From contig CAZWSX010000016.1 of assembly GCA_964636985.1 (NCBI GenBank), forward strand, positions 103,532 to 167,531: a stretch of 64,000 nucleotides of DNA. The letters are read 5' to 3'. Source of the stretch: CAZWSX01 sp964636985. Lineage in GTDB: Bacteria > Planctomycetota > Planctomycetia > Pirellulales > Pirellulaceae. The notes beneath the pieces were generated by a model. That model had not been told where the DNA came from. It saw nothing but the letters and a program-made list of their open reading frames with translations, and did no database searches. The position numbers and the translations under genes are program-made. Positions 45,889 through 54,800 of this stretch are shown in pieces. How positions within the stretch are numbered: the stretch's first letter is position 1; every line of letters begins with the position of its first letter.

Positions 45889-47289
45889 TCAGCTCGCGAG
45901 CAGTTCTCGAATCACTCGCCCGTGAACATCGGTCAGGCGGAAGTCGCGGCCGGCGTAGCGGTATGTGAGGCGCTCGTGGTCGAGGCCAAGCTGGTGTAGG
46001 ATTGTGGCGTGGAGATCGTGCATGTGGACCTTCCCCGCGATCGCCTGGAAACCGAAATCGTCGGTCGCGCCGTGGGCAAACGCCGACTTGAATCCGCCCC
46101 CGGCTAGCCAAACGGAAAAACCGCCCGGGTTGTGATCCCGTCCCGTTCCGTTCTTTTCGGCATAGGGAGTACGACCGAACTCGCCGCCCCACCAGACGAT
46201 GGTGTCTTCCAGGAGACCACGCCGTTTCAAGTCGGCGAGCAAACCGGCGATCGGTTTGTCGACGGCCAAAGCGTGTTCGGCGTGTTTGGGCAAGTTCGAA
46301 TGCTGGTCCCAGGCCGGGTTGGCCGTGTTGTCACCGTACGTGACTTGGACGTAGCGAACGCCCGCCTCGCACAGACGCCGAGCCATCAGGCATTGCCGGC
46401 CGAAGTTGTCGGTCGGGCTGCCATCGATGCCATACAAAGCGTGCGTCTCGGCGGTCTCGCGAGCGATATCGAGCGTCTGCGGCGCGAAGGCCTGCATTCG
46501 CGCGGCCAGTTCAAACGATTCGATCGCCGCGTCGACTTCGCCGTCGGCGCCGCGAATTGCCCGTTGAGCGTTGTTCAATTTGCTCATGGCTTCCAGGCGA
46601 CGATGTTGTTCGTCGTTGGAACCCAGGCCAATCAGGTTGCCGATGGTCGCTTCTTTGGCTGGGGCGCCGGCCCGTCCTAAGGCTGTGCCTTGGTGCTTCG
46701 CTGGCAGGAAGGCGGTGCCGTAGTTTCTGGCGCCGCCGTTGCCTGCCGACGGGCTGATGCTGACGAAGCCCGGCAGGTTCTCGTTCTCGGTGCCTAGACC
46801 GTAGTCGATCCAGCTTCCCATGGAGGGTCGAACGAAACTTGTCGAGCCGCAATGCAGAAAGAGGGTCGCTGGACCATGGGCGACGCCTTCGGTGTGCATC
46901 GAGTTAATCAGGCACAGGTCGTCGACCTTGTGTGCCATGTGCGGAAACAAGTCCGACACGTACCGGCCGCATTGGCCGTGCTGAGCGAACTTCCAGAGCG
47001 GTTTCATGACTCGCTGCTGGCCGCCTTTGGCGCCGGTGTTGGCCAGCGCCCGGGCATCGTCGAAGGGCATCTGGTCGCCGTCGTACTTGTCGAGCGCCGG
47101 CTTGTAGTCGAACGAATCAACCTGGCTCACGCCGCCTTGCATGAACAAAAAGATGACGCGTTTGGCCTTGGGCGGATGGTGATAAATCGGCGCCGCCCGC
47201 GCCGTGCCCGCAAGTGCAGAAAACGCTAGCGCACCAAAGCCACATGCCGTGGATTGAAGGAACGTTCGGCGATTGGAGTTTGTGTTCAT
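45889..47289 (-). CDS. DUF1501 (sulfatase-fold) protein with Tat leader
   Basis: 466 residues. A Tat-type leader has NRRTFLQ at the start, then a hydrophobic run ending AGTARAAP. The DUF1501 domain follows: VIFLFMQGGVSQVDSFDYKP at about 44-63, a Trp/Gly-rich middle and WWGGEFGRTPYAEK near 370-383. DUF1501 proteins have an alkaline-phosphatase/sulfatase-like fold. In planctomycetes they are encoded almost invariably next to DUF1549/DUF1553 proteins, as here with a six-base gap, and are thought to act outside the cytoplasm on polymers or their sulfate groups. The actual substrate is unknown. Confidence 0.94.
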   Translation of the reverse strand: MNTNSNRRTFLQSTACGFGALAFSALAGTARAAPIYHHPPKAKRVIFLFMQGGVSQVDSFDYKPALDKYDGDQMPFDDARALANTGAKGGQQRVMKPLWKFAQHGQCGRYVSDLFPHMAHKVDDLCLINSMHTEGVAHGPATLFLHCGSTSFVRPSMGSWIDYGLGTENENLPGFVSISPSAGNGGARNYGTAFLPAKHQGTALGRAGAPAKEATIGNLIGLGSNDEQHRRLEAMSKLNNAQRAIRGADGEVDAAIESFELAARMQAFAPQTLDIARETAETHALYGIDGSPTDNFGRQCLMARRLCEAGVRYVQVTYGDNTANPAWDQHSNLPKHAEHALAVDKPIAGLLADLKRRGLLEDTIVWWGGEFGRTPYAEKNGTGRDHNPGGFSVWLAGGGFKSAFAHGATDDFGFQAIAGKVHMHDLHATILHQLGLDHERLTYRYAGRDFRLTDVHGRVIRELLAS

Positions 47290-47295
47290 AATTCG

Positions 47296-50229
47296 CTAGT
47301 CGCGGGTTCGAAAGTCGATCGAAGCGAGCAACGCGTGGCAAACGTCGGTCCACGCCGACATCTGTTCGGATGGCGACCGGCCAGCGACGAGCGGCAGCAT
47401 CGCATCGTACTCTGCTTGTGTCCCGTCGCGTCCCAAGGCCTGGCGGAAAAGTCGCGCGAGCCGTGCCCGGTCGTCCTGCGATTCCAGATCGAGCGTCCGC
47501 TTCGCCATGGCGGCTGCTTGTTGGCGAACCCACGGACTATTCGCGAGGAACAAGGCCTGCGGCGCGACGGTACTCACGTTCCGTGCGCCGGTGGGCAAAC
47601 TGGCGTCGGCCGCATCGAAAACTTTGAGCACATCGGGAACCGCGTTGCGAAAAGCGGGCAAGTAAACAGATCGCTTCCGACTCGTGTCGACAAACCCAAA
47701 ATCGCTTTCGAGCTTGGCCGGAAACGTTGCCCCTCGCGCTTCAATATCTCGTCCTTCGAGATCTGGTCCTTCAAGATCGAGTCCTTCGCCGAGCGAGAGA
47801 ATCGTATCGCGGATTTCCTCGGCTTCGAGTCGCCGCCGATTGATTCGCCATAGCAACCGATTTTCAGGATCGACAGCTGCGGCGGCGGATTGATTTGCCG
47901 AGCTTGATCGATAGGTGCGCGAGAGAACGATTCGCCGGACCAGGCGTTTGATCGACCATTCGTCCTCGACGAAGTCGAGCGCGAGCTCATCGAGCAATTC
48001 GGGATGCGACGGCAACTCGCCTGTGGTGCCGAAGTTGTCGGTCGTTCGCACGAGGCCTTGTCCGAAGAGCCAATGCCAAACGCGATTGACCATCACGCGG
48101 GCCGTGAGCGGGTGCCGTGGTGAAGTCATCCACCGCGCCAGTTGCAATCGCCCGCTTTGGTCTGCGGGCATGGTGAGTGGTTCGAGATCGCCGACAACTT
48201 GCAGAACCCCGCGCGGTGCAATCGCACCTTGCGCGTGAACGGAGCCGCGGACGCAGATCGCGCAGTCGATCCCCTGGCCTTGCTCCACGATCGTCATCAC
48301 CTTGGGGCGACGCCGCGATGAATCGCGCCGTTGTTTCAATTCAGCTTCCATTGCAGCGAGCGACTCGCGCTTCGTCGCAAGCTCTTCTTCCGCGGCAGTT
48401 TGTTCCGGTGTTTTGGGAGGCGACTTTGTCGGTTCCGCGGTTTCGGGCGATGCCGCTTGGATCGGCAGCCACTGCACCGCATCAGCGATCACGTGGCCGT
48501 CGGCGTCCTCGTTCGAAAGGATGACGAAGTTCTGCCCATTTGCTTCGCATCGATACGTCCCGAGCGAAATGAAATGCCCATCGAGAGCTGGGGCCTGGCG
48601 CTGGTCGATCACCTTGATTGCTTCGCCATCGGCACTGAAAACAGTCGCCTTGGCGTTGCTGGCTCGGTTTGTTCCGTGGGTGTAGGCAAGCCGAACTTCG
48701 TACGAGCCATCCGCTGGGAGTTCCGGAGTGAAAACAACCGTTTTGGTCCCGCGTCCCGCGTTTTGGTCGTGGATGTAACCGTCGCCGATGTACGAGGGGG
48801 CGTGTGTCGACGCCTGCCAGACGCCCACCTTTTTGGCTTGTGAGTCGTCGACAACGATTCCCGGCAAGTTGGCCGCGGCGACAATTCCGGAGGCCTTGCC
48901 GCCCCCCTGCCCTTTTGCGACGAGCTTGGTGATCTCCTCCTTGAGGGTTTTGGTCTGGTTCTCAAGGCCTGCGATCGCCGTTTCGTTTTCGGCGAACCGG
49001 GCGTCCTCTTCTGGCGAAAGCGGGACGGGCACCTCTTTCCACTTGCTCACGTTCTCGTGGTCGAGGGCCTTCGCGCTCTTCAGGATGCCAGCTAGCGCGT
49101 AGTAATCGTGGGTCGGAATCGGATCAAACTTGTGATCGTGACAGCGGGCGCAGCCCAGCGTCTGCCCCATAAAGGCCTTGCCGAGCACATCAAGTTGCTC
49201 GTCGATCACGTCCATCTCGAGCTGTTTTTTATCCTGCTCTTCGAGATTGGTGTTGCCGAGCATCCAGAACGTGGTTGCGACGACGCGGCGTTGCCGCTCC
49301 TTTAGGGCGTCGCTCTCCATCAGGTCGCCGGCGATTTGTTCGCGGACGAACTCGTCGTAAGGCCGATCCTCCGCCATCGCATCGATCACATAATCTCGGT
49401 ACCGCCACGCCTCGGGAAAGATGAAACCGCGGAGCGTGAGCGATTCGCCGTAGCGAACGACGTCGAGCCAGTGTCGCGCGAAGCGTTCGGCGAAGCGAGG
49501 AGATGCTAACAACCGATCGACCGCTTGTTCGTAAGCGTCCAGGTGAGCGTCACTCGCGAATGCCTCTAGCTCTTCCGGCGTCGGTGGCAAACCGGTGAGG
49601 TCGAACGAGATTCGTCGCAGCAGTGTCGCGCGGTCGGCCGCTGGGTTGGGCTCAAGCCCTTTCTCGCCTAGCTTGTGGCGAACGTGAAGGTCGATCGCGT
49701 CGCCGGACCAATCGTCATCGACTGCTGGTGGCCGCGGATGACGGCGCGGCGGCTGGTACGACCAGAACTGGCGTTCTTTTGGCAAATCGATGACGCGCTT
49801 CGAAGACGTCGCGGACGGGCTGGATTCTGCCGCCGGTGCTCCGCTGGCAATCCAAGCTTTGATATCCGCGACGACCGACTCCGGCAGTTTTTCGTCGGGC
49901 GGCATCTGGTACGAATCGGCGTCGTAGCGAACTGCTTTCAACAGCAAGCTCTCCTCGGGCTTGCCTGGGACGATCGCCGGACCAGAGTCGCCGCCATCGA
50001 GCCAACCTTGCGGATGATCGAGCCGCAGGTTGCCCTGCCGTTTGCCGCTGGCGCCGTGGCATTCGTAGCAACGCTCGACCAGGATGGGACGGATTCTCTT
50101 TTCGAAGAAGGTCTCGTCAACTCCGGCCGCGTCGTCTGCTCGTAACCCAAGCGATCCGGCGCAGACCAGTAGCCAGGCACCGATGGCGACGGTGAATCGT
50201 GCGCGCGTTGTGAAGAGGCACTCGCCCAT
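47296..50229 (-). CDS. Planctomycete cytochrome-like protein (PSCyt1/DUF1549/DUF1553)
   Basis: 977 residues from ATG 50229, placed so that the signal peptide (hydrophobic run ending GLRA) has a normal basic leader; ATG 50277 is also possible and neither has a good ribosome-binding site. A haem-binding CYECH motif lies near residue 53-57, the planctomycete cytochrome C-type (PSCyt1) part. DUF1549 (PSCyt2) follows around 180-400, a middle region carries a CBM-like segment, and DUF1553 (PSD1) closes the protein around 690-950. The order PSCyt1-DUF1549-DUF1553 is the family norm. It is secreted, probably acts with the DUF1501 protein translated from the same message six bases on, and may pass electrons during polymer breakdown. 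Confidence 0.92.
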   Translation of the reverse strand: MGECLFTTRARFTVAIGAWLLVCAGSLGLRADDAAGVDETFFEKRIRPILVERCYECHGASGKRQGNLRLDHPQGWLDGGDSGPAIVPGKPEESLLLKAVRYDADSYQMPPDEKLPESVVADIKAWIASGAPAAESSPSATSSKRVIDLPKERQFWSYQPPRRHPRPPAVDDDWSGDAIDLHVRHKLGEKGLEPNPAADRATLLRRISFDLTGLPPTPEELEAFASDAHLDAYEQAVDRLLASPRFAERFARHWLDVVRYGESLTLRGFIFPEAWRYRDYVIDAMAEDRPYDEFVREQIAGDLMESDALKERQRRVVATTFWMLGNTNLEEQDKKQLEMDVIDEQLDVLGKAFMGQTLGCARCHDHKFDPIPTHDYYALAGILKSAKALDHENVSKWKEVPVPLSPEEDARFAENETAIAGLENQTKTLKEEITKLVAKGQGGGKASGIVAAANLPGIVVDDSQAKKVGVWQASTHAPSYIGDGYIHDQNAGRGTKTVVFTPELPADGSYEVRLAYTHGTNRASNAKATVFSADGEAIKVIDQRQAPALDGHFISLGTYRCEANGQNFVILSNEDADGHVIADAVQWLPIQAASPETAEPTKSPPKTPEQTAAEEELATKRESLAAMEAELKQRRDSSRRRPKVMTIVEQGQGIDCAICVRGSVHAQGAIAPRGVLQVVGDLEPLTMPADQSGRLQLARWMTSPRHPLTARVMVNRVWHWLFGQGLVRTTDNFGTTGELPSHPELLDELALDFVEDEWSIKRLVRRIVLSRTYRSSSANQSAAAAVDPENRLLWRINRRRLEAEEIRDTILSLGEGLDLEGPDLEGRDIEARGATFPAKLESDFGFVDTSRKRSVYLPAFRNAVPDVLKVFDAADASLPTGARNVSTVAPQALFLANSPWVRQQAAAMAKRTLDLESQDDRARLARLFRQALGRDGTQAEYDAMLPLVAGRSPSEQMSAWTDVCHALLASIDFRTRD

Positions 50230-50353
50230 GCTTGCTGTTGTCACGCGGTCAGTGCGAACCTGTCGCAATCGAAACATTCCTGACGATTGGGGGTACTGTT
50301 ACTATAAAGCAGGTCGTAATGGGTTCCCACCATCTTTCCAACTTGGGCTCACG

Positions 50354-51544
50354 ATGAATCGACTTCTCTCCTCCCATGCCCTGCCCATGGCAGCGGCTTT
50401 GTTCATTGCTTTGTCACGGCCGAGCTACGGCCAGTCCCCGAAAACTAAGGCGTCCAAAGCGAAGACGCCGTACGACAAAACGATCGACGGCGACCGAGAG
50501 TTGCACGAGATCGCGCAGAAGCTCATCGCCGAGCATGATCTGCCCGGCATGGTGATTGCCGTCGCGACTTCCGACGGCGTCATCGCCAAGGGAGCCGCGG
50601 GACTGCGGAAGCTGGGGAACGCCACCCGGTTCACGGTCAACGACCAGGTCCACATTGGCAGTGATACTAAAGCGATGACCGCCGCGCTGATCGGAACGTT
50701 CGTCGACGAGGGGAAGATCAGCTGGGACTCGACCATCGAAGAATTCCTGCCGGACCTGGCGAAGGAGATTCATCCCGACTTTCGCAAGGCGACGATCGCC
50801 CAGCTGTTGAGTCATCGCTCGGGACTTGATGCCAACACCGACTGGTGGAGCCTAGGCGACGGATCGACCACTCAGCAGCGGGTGGCGCTTGCCAAGCGGA
50901 TGCTCACCAAGGCCCCAACGCATCCAGTAGGAGGCTACGAGTATTCCAACGTGGGCTATGCGATTGCGGCCCTGATGCTCGAAACCAAGACCGGCAAGTC
51001 GTGGGAAGACTTGATGCAGGAACGAATCTTCAACCCGCTCAAGTTGACCTCGGCGGGATTTGGTCCGCCTGGCACGACGTCGAAGATCGACCAGCCCTGG
51101 GGGCACCAGGATTCAAATGGGAAGAAGACGTCAGTCCAGCAAGACAACGCCCCGCCGCTTGGCCCGGCCGGACGCGTGCATCTGACGATGGACGATTGGG
51201 GAAGGTTCATCGCCGCGGAAATGAAGGGATTGCGCGGCCACGATACACCCATCGGCAAATCAGAAACGATCAAGCGCGAGCACGTTCCGTCGCCTGACAA
51301 CAATCACTACGGGCTGGGATGGCTGATTGTCGATCGCCCTTGGGCCAAAGGTGCAAGCGGCGAAGGCCACGCCCACACCCATTCGGGCTCGAACACGATG
51401 TGGTACTGCGTGGTGTGGATGGCGCCGTCGCGCGACTTCGCCGTGATGGCGGCCACCAATATCGCCGGAGATAAGGCGAGCGCTGCCTGCGATGGAGCTG
51501 CCGCGGCCCTCATCGGATGGTGGGGTAAAGGAAAAGGCAAATAG
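50354..51544 (+). CDS. Beta-lactamase-fold serine hydrolase, secreted
   Basis: 396 residues from ATG 50354, where a signal peptide begins. Class C beta-lactamase/esterase catalytic elements are present: SDTK (Ser103, Lys106), YSN at 197-199, and HSG at 343-345 in place of the KTG triad. A Lys/Thr/Ala-rich linker follows the signal peptide. Such proteins act as D,D-peptidases, esterases or other serine hydrolases; resistance to beta-lactams should not be inferred. It diverges from the cytochrome-like gene. Confidence 0.92.
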   Translation: MNRLLSSHALPMAAALFIALSRPSYGQSPKTKASKAKTPYDKTIDGDRELHEIAQKLIAEHDLPGMVIAVATSDGVIAKGAAGLRKLGNATRFTVNDQVHIGSDTKAMTAALIGTFVDEGKISWDSTIEEFLPDLAKEIHPDFRKATIAQLLSHRSGLDANTDWWSLGDGSTTQQRVALAKRMLTKAPTHPVGGYEYSNVGYAIAALMLETKTGKSWEDLMQERIFNPLKLTSAGFGPPGTTSKIDQPWGHQDSNGKKTSVQQDNAPPLGPAGRVHLTMDDWGRFIAAEMKGLRGHDTPIGKSETIKREHVPSPDNNHYGLGWLIVDRPWAKGASGEGHAHTHSGSNTMWYCVVWMAPSRDFAVMAATNIAGDKASAACDGAAAALIGWWGKGKGK

Positions 51545-51600
51545 TGCCAGGCGTGCTGACTTGATGAGCTACGAAATCTGCCTGCCTGAAATGTATCGCT

Positions 51601-51822
51601 CTATGAAATCCAGCGCCCGGCGAACCGGAATACCCACGCGCCGTTCTGGAACTTGAATTCCAACGCCCGGCCACCCCCAACTTTGGGCGCGGAGCGCATT
51701 TCTCCATTGGTCAGTAAAATCTTGACCTCGCCGGGCGCGTATTCCCATGCGCAGAGGATTTTTTCATCCCCCGCAAGCTGTTTAAGAACAACGGTCTCAA
51801 GCGCCGGGTCGAGTTGCGGCAT
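51601..51822 (-). CDS. Small hypothetical protein after the giant fusion gene
   Basis: 73 residues from ATG 51822 (77 from a GTG at 51834). Beta-rich appearance: DEKILCAWEYAPGEVKILLTNGE, then Gly/Phe-rich end; no family recognised. It begins only a few bases after the stop of the 1909-residue gene, so it is likely translated from the same message. The shortness and GTG/ATG ambiguity keep confidence low. Confidence 0.5.
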   Translation of the reverse strand: MPQLDPALETVVLKQLAGDEKILCAWEYAPGEVKILLTNGEMRSAPKVGGGRALEFKFQNGAWVFRFAGRWIS

Positions 51823-51838
51823 TGAATTTGTCACTCGT

Positions 51839-54800
51839 TTATTTCACCTCGAGCTTGAGGTTACGGAAGCGGACCTCGGTTGGGCCGCCGGAGTGGAGTT
51901 GCAAAGCGAAGACTCCTCGCTTTTCGCCCTTGGGATCGTCCAGGTCAACACACAGTTGGCCGTTGATCTTGGTTTGGATCTTCGAGCCGCTGGCGATGAT
52001 CTCGTACGTGTTCCACTGGCTCGGCTTAACGTGCTGCTCGCCGGAGCGATCCCACAACAGCGCACGGCCATCTTCTTCGTAAAGCTTGCCCCACCAGCCG
52101 ACTCCGACATCGGCCTGATAGCCGCGGACGCCGTGTTCGTGCGGCGTGCTGCGGAACTGGATGCCGCTGTTTCCTGCGTTATTCTTCAGCAACACCTCAA
52201 CAGTAAGGTGGAAGTCTCCGGCTGCCAGGTCGCTGATCAGGAACTCGTTTTCCTTGAGTCCCCGAGGCGCGCTGCCGATGATCTCGCCATTTTCGACGCG
52301 CCATAATCCATCTTCGCCTGACCAGCCTTTAAGCGACTTGCCATCGAAGAGCGTGGTGGCGTTTTCGGGCGTCGCAAGGAACGGCGATTGCTGGCTGTCG
52401 CGCAAGTAGGCGACTAACGAGCGGAGTTCCTGGTGCGAAAACTGCCGCAGCTGGTCTTCGGGCATCATCGACTGCGGGCTGAGTTCTCGCTCGGAGATTT
52501 CGTCCTTCGGAATGACGAGCAATGCCTCGGCGGTTTGAACCGTCACGCTCTTGGCATCTTCGCTCTTGAGGATGCCGGTGACGACGCGGCCATCTTCCAG
52601 TTCGACAACGCTGGTTTGATATTCCTTGGCCATCACGGCGCTGGGATCGACGATGTTCGTTAGCAGGTAATCGATATCGCGACGGTTGGAACCCGTTAGA
52701 TCGGGACCGATCTTGGCCCCTTTGCCATACAGCGTGTGGCAACGCTGGCAGGTCTTGGCAAATAGTGTCCGCCCCAGCATCACGTCGGCGTCGGAGCTGG
52801 CGGAGTCTTGGACGAGCTTTTTGTATTCGGCGATTTGCTTCACCTTGTCGGCTGAGGTTTCGCGGACGGCGCCCCACGTTTTCGACAACAGTTCGTCGAC
52901 CTCTTTGTCCTTCAAAAAGCTCAGTTGCCGCGCCAAGTCGGCGGACAAATCAGTGCTTGGAATCTTTTTGTCCGAGATGGCTACCAGCATCGCCGCGGCG
53001 GTCTTGGCGCGGGCGGATAACGTGGCCAGGGCCAATCGTTTTTCCTCGGCGCCAAGCTGCGAATACGCGGCAATGATACGCTCGGCAGTTTGGGGGGCCG
53101 AGTATTGTGCCAAGCCAGACAGCGCGATGGCTCGCAGTTCCGAGTGGTCGAGCAGCGCCAGCAGTACGCCCGGCAGGTCCGGGTCCTTGGCGGCGAGTAG
53201 CGCTTCGATCGCCCGACGGCGATTAACTGTTTCGCCTTGCGCGCTGGCAGCGATATTGCGCATCAACTTGAGCGCTGCGGGATCGCCGAAGGCGACTCCG
53301 AGCGCGTCGGCTTTGCCGCGCACGGCAGGGTCGCTCGATTGCGAAAGTTTCGTGTACGCGGTTTTCCAACCGGTGGGGGCCGCGATGCGCCGTCGCCCGC
53401 GGACACCGGCCAACAGTGCATCCAGGAACGTCTGCTGGGCGTCGGCGGAATTTGCGTCCTTGAGTCCTTCCAGCAAGAGCGACAGCGAGGCCGAACCATC
53501 GCCGCTGCCGATCCGCCGCAGCATGAAATCGCGGAGCATCGGGATCCCCTCCCCTGCCCTGAGTGCCAAGGCGATGGCCCGGCGGCCGTCGACCTCGGCA
53601 AGCGGCTCGGCGGCGTACCAGTACATCAGCGGCAAGTTGTGGTCACTCGCGTCTTCGCGATGAGCCGTGAGGGCTTCGACCAGACTCCAGCGATTGGCCG
53701 GCGCGACCTTCTGTGCTGCGGAAGCGAGGTACAACCGCACGACCGGCGAGGGATCGTTCTTCGCCATCGTTACGAGTTGGTTCAGCCTTGCTTCGGTGAG
53801 TTTTTCCGCGCCCAGTTCAAAGCTGGTTTGAATGGTCCAGCCGCGGACGTAGGGGCTGGTGTCGGCCAGCAATCGATCGGTGAGTTCGCTGGTCAGGCCT
53901 CCGGTGACGTGGAGTGCCCACAGTGCTCGTAGCCGGCGCGTTTCGTCTTCGTGCGAGACCGCAATCTTGGCGAGTGCTTCGGTCGCCTTCGGATCGATTT
54001 TGCCGGTCGCTGCGCGGTGTTGAAGGACTTTCCGCGCGTGCCGCACGTACCAATCGTTGTTGTGCAGCACCAACTCGGCGAGTTGCAAGTCGTTCAGTTT
54101 GGAAAGGTCAACGCCGGCGGTCTTGGCGCCACTCCCCTCCCCTGCTCCGTAAACGATTTTGTAAACGCGGCCGTTGGTGCGGTCGTGGTTGTCCGGATTG
54201 CCGGTGTGGCAGGCTTGCATGTCGTACCAGTCGATCATCCAAACGTTGCCGTCGGGTCCGTAACGGAAATTCAGGATCTGCGAGGCTCGGTCGCCTGTGA
54301 GCAAAAAGTCGGGACCGTGGCTGCCGACGTAGCCCGAGCCCTCGGGCTTGAGGATATCCACGTTCAGCCGTTGGCCATGGATGTTGTTCATGAAGATCTG
54401 GTCGCGATAGCCTTTCGGCCAGGTGCCACCGAGGTAAATCATGGCACCCGAGTGGGCGTGGCCACCGCCGGCGGCGTCCGACTTGTTGTTACCGCCGTGG
54501 GGATTGGCTCCCAAGTAGTGACGGTGATCAGCGATCGTCTCGATGTCGGCGTAAGTGAACGGATTGAAGTGATTGCCTGCCTGGCGGTTGTAGCGGGCTC
54601 CTTGAATCATGTGGAACAAGTGAGGGATTACGCAGGCGGTCTCGAACGCCTGGCCGCGGTCGTTGAAATCGACGCCCCACGGATTGCTCGTCCCATGGGC
54701 AAAGATCTCGAACGTGTGACGCGTGGGGTGATAGCGCCAAATGCCGGCGTTGATGGGCTGCCTTTCTTCTTTCGGCGCTCCTGGTTTGCCGACGTTCGAA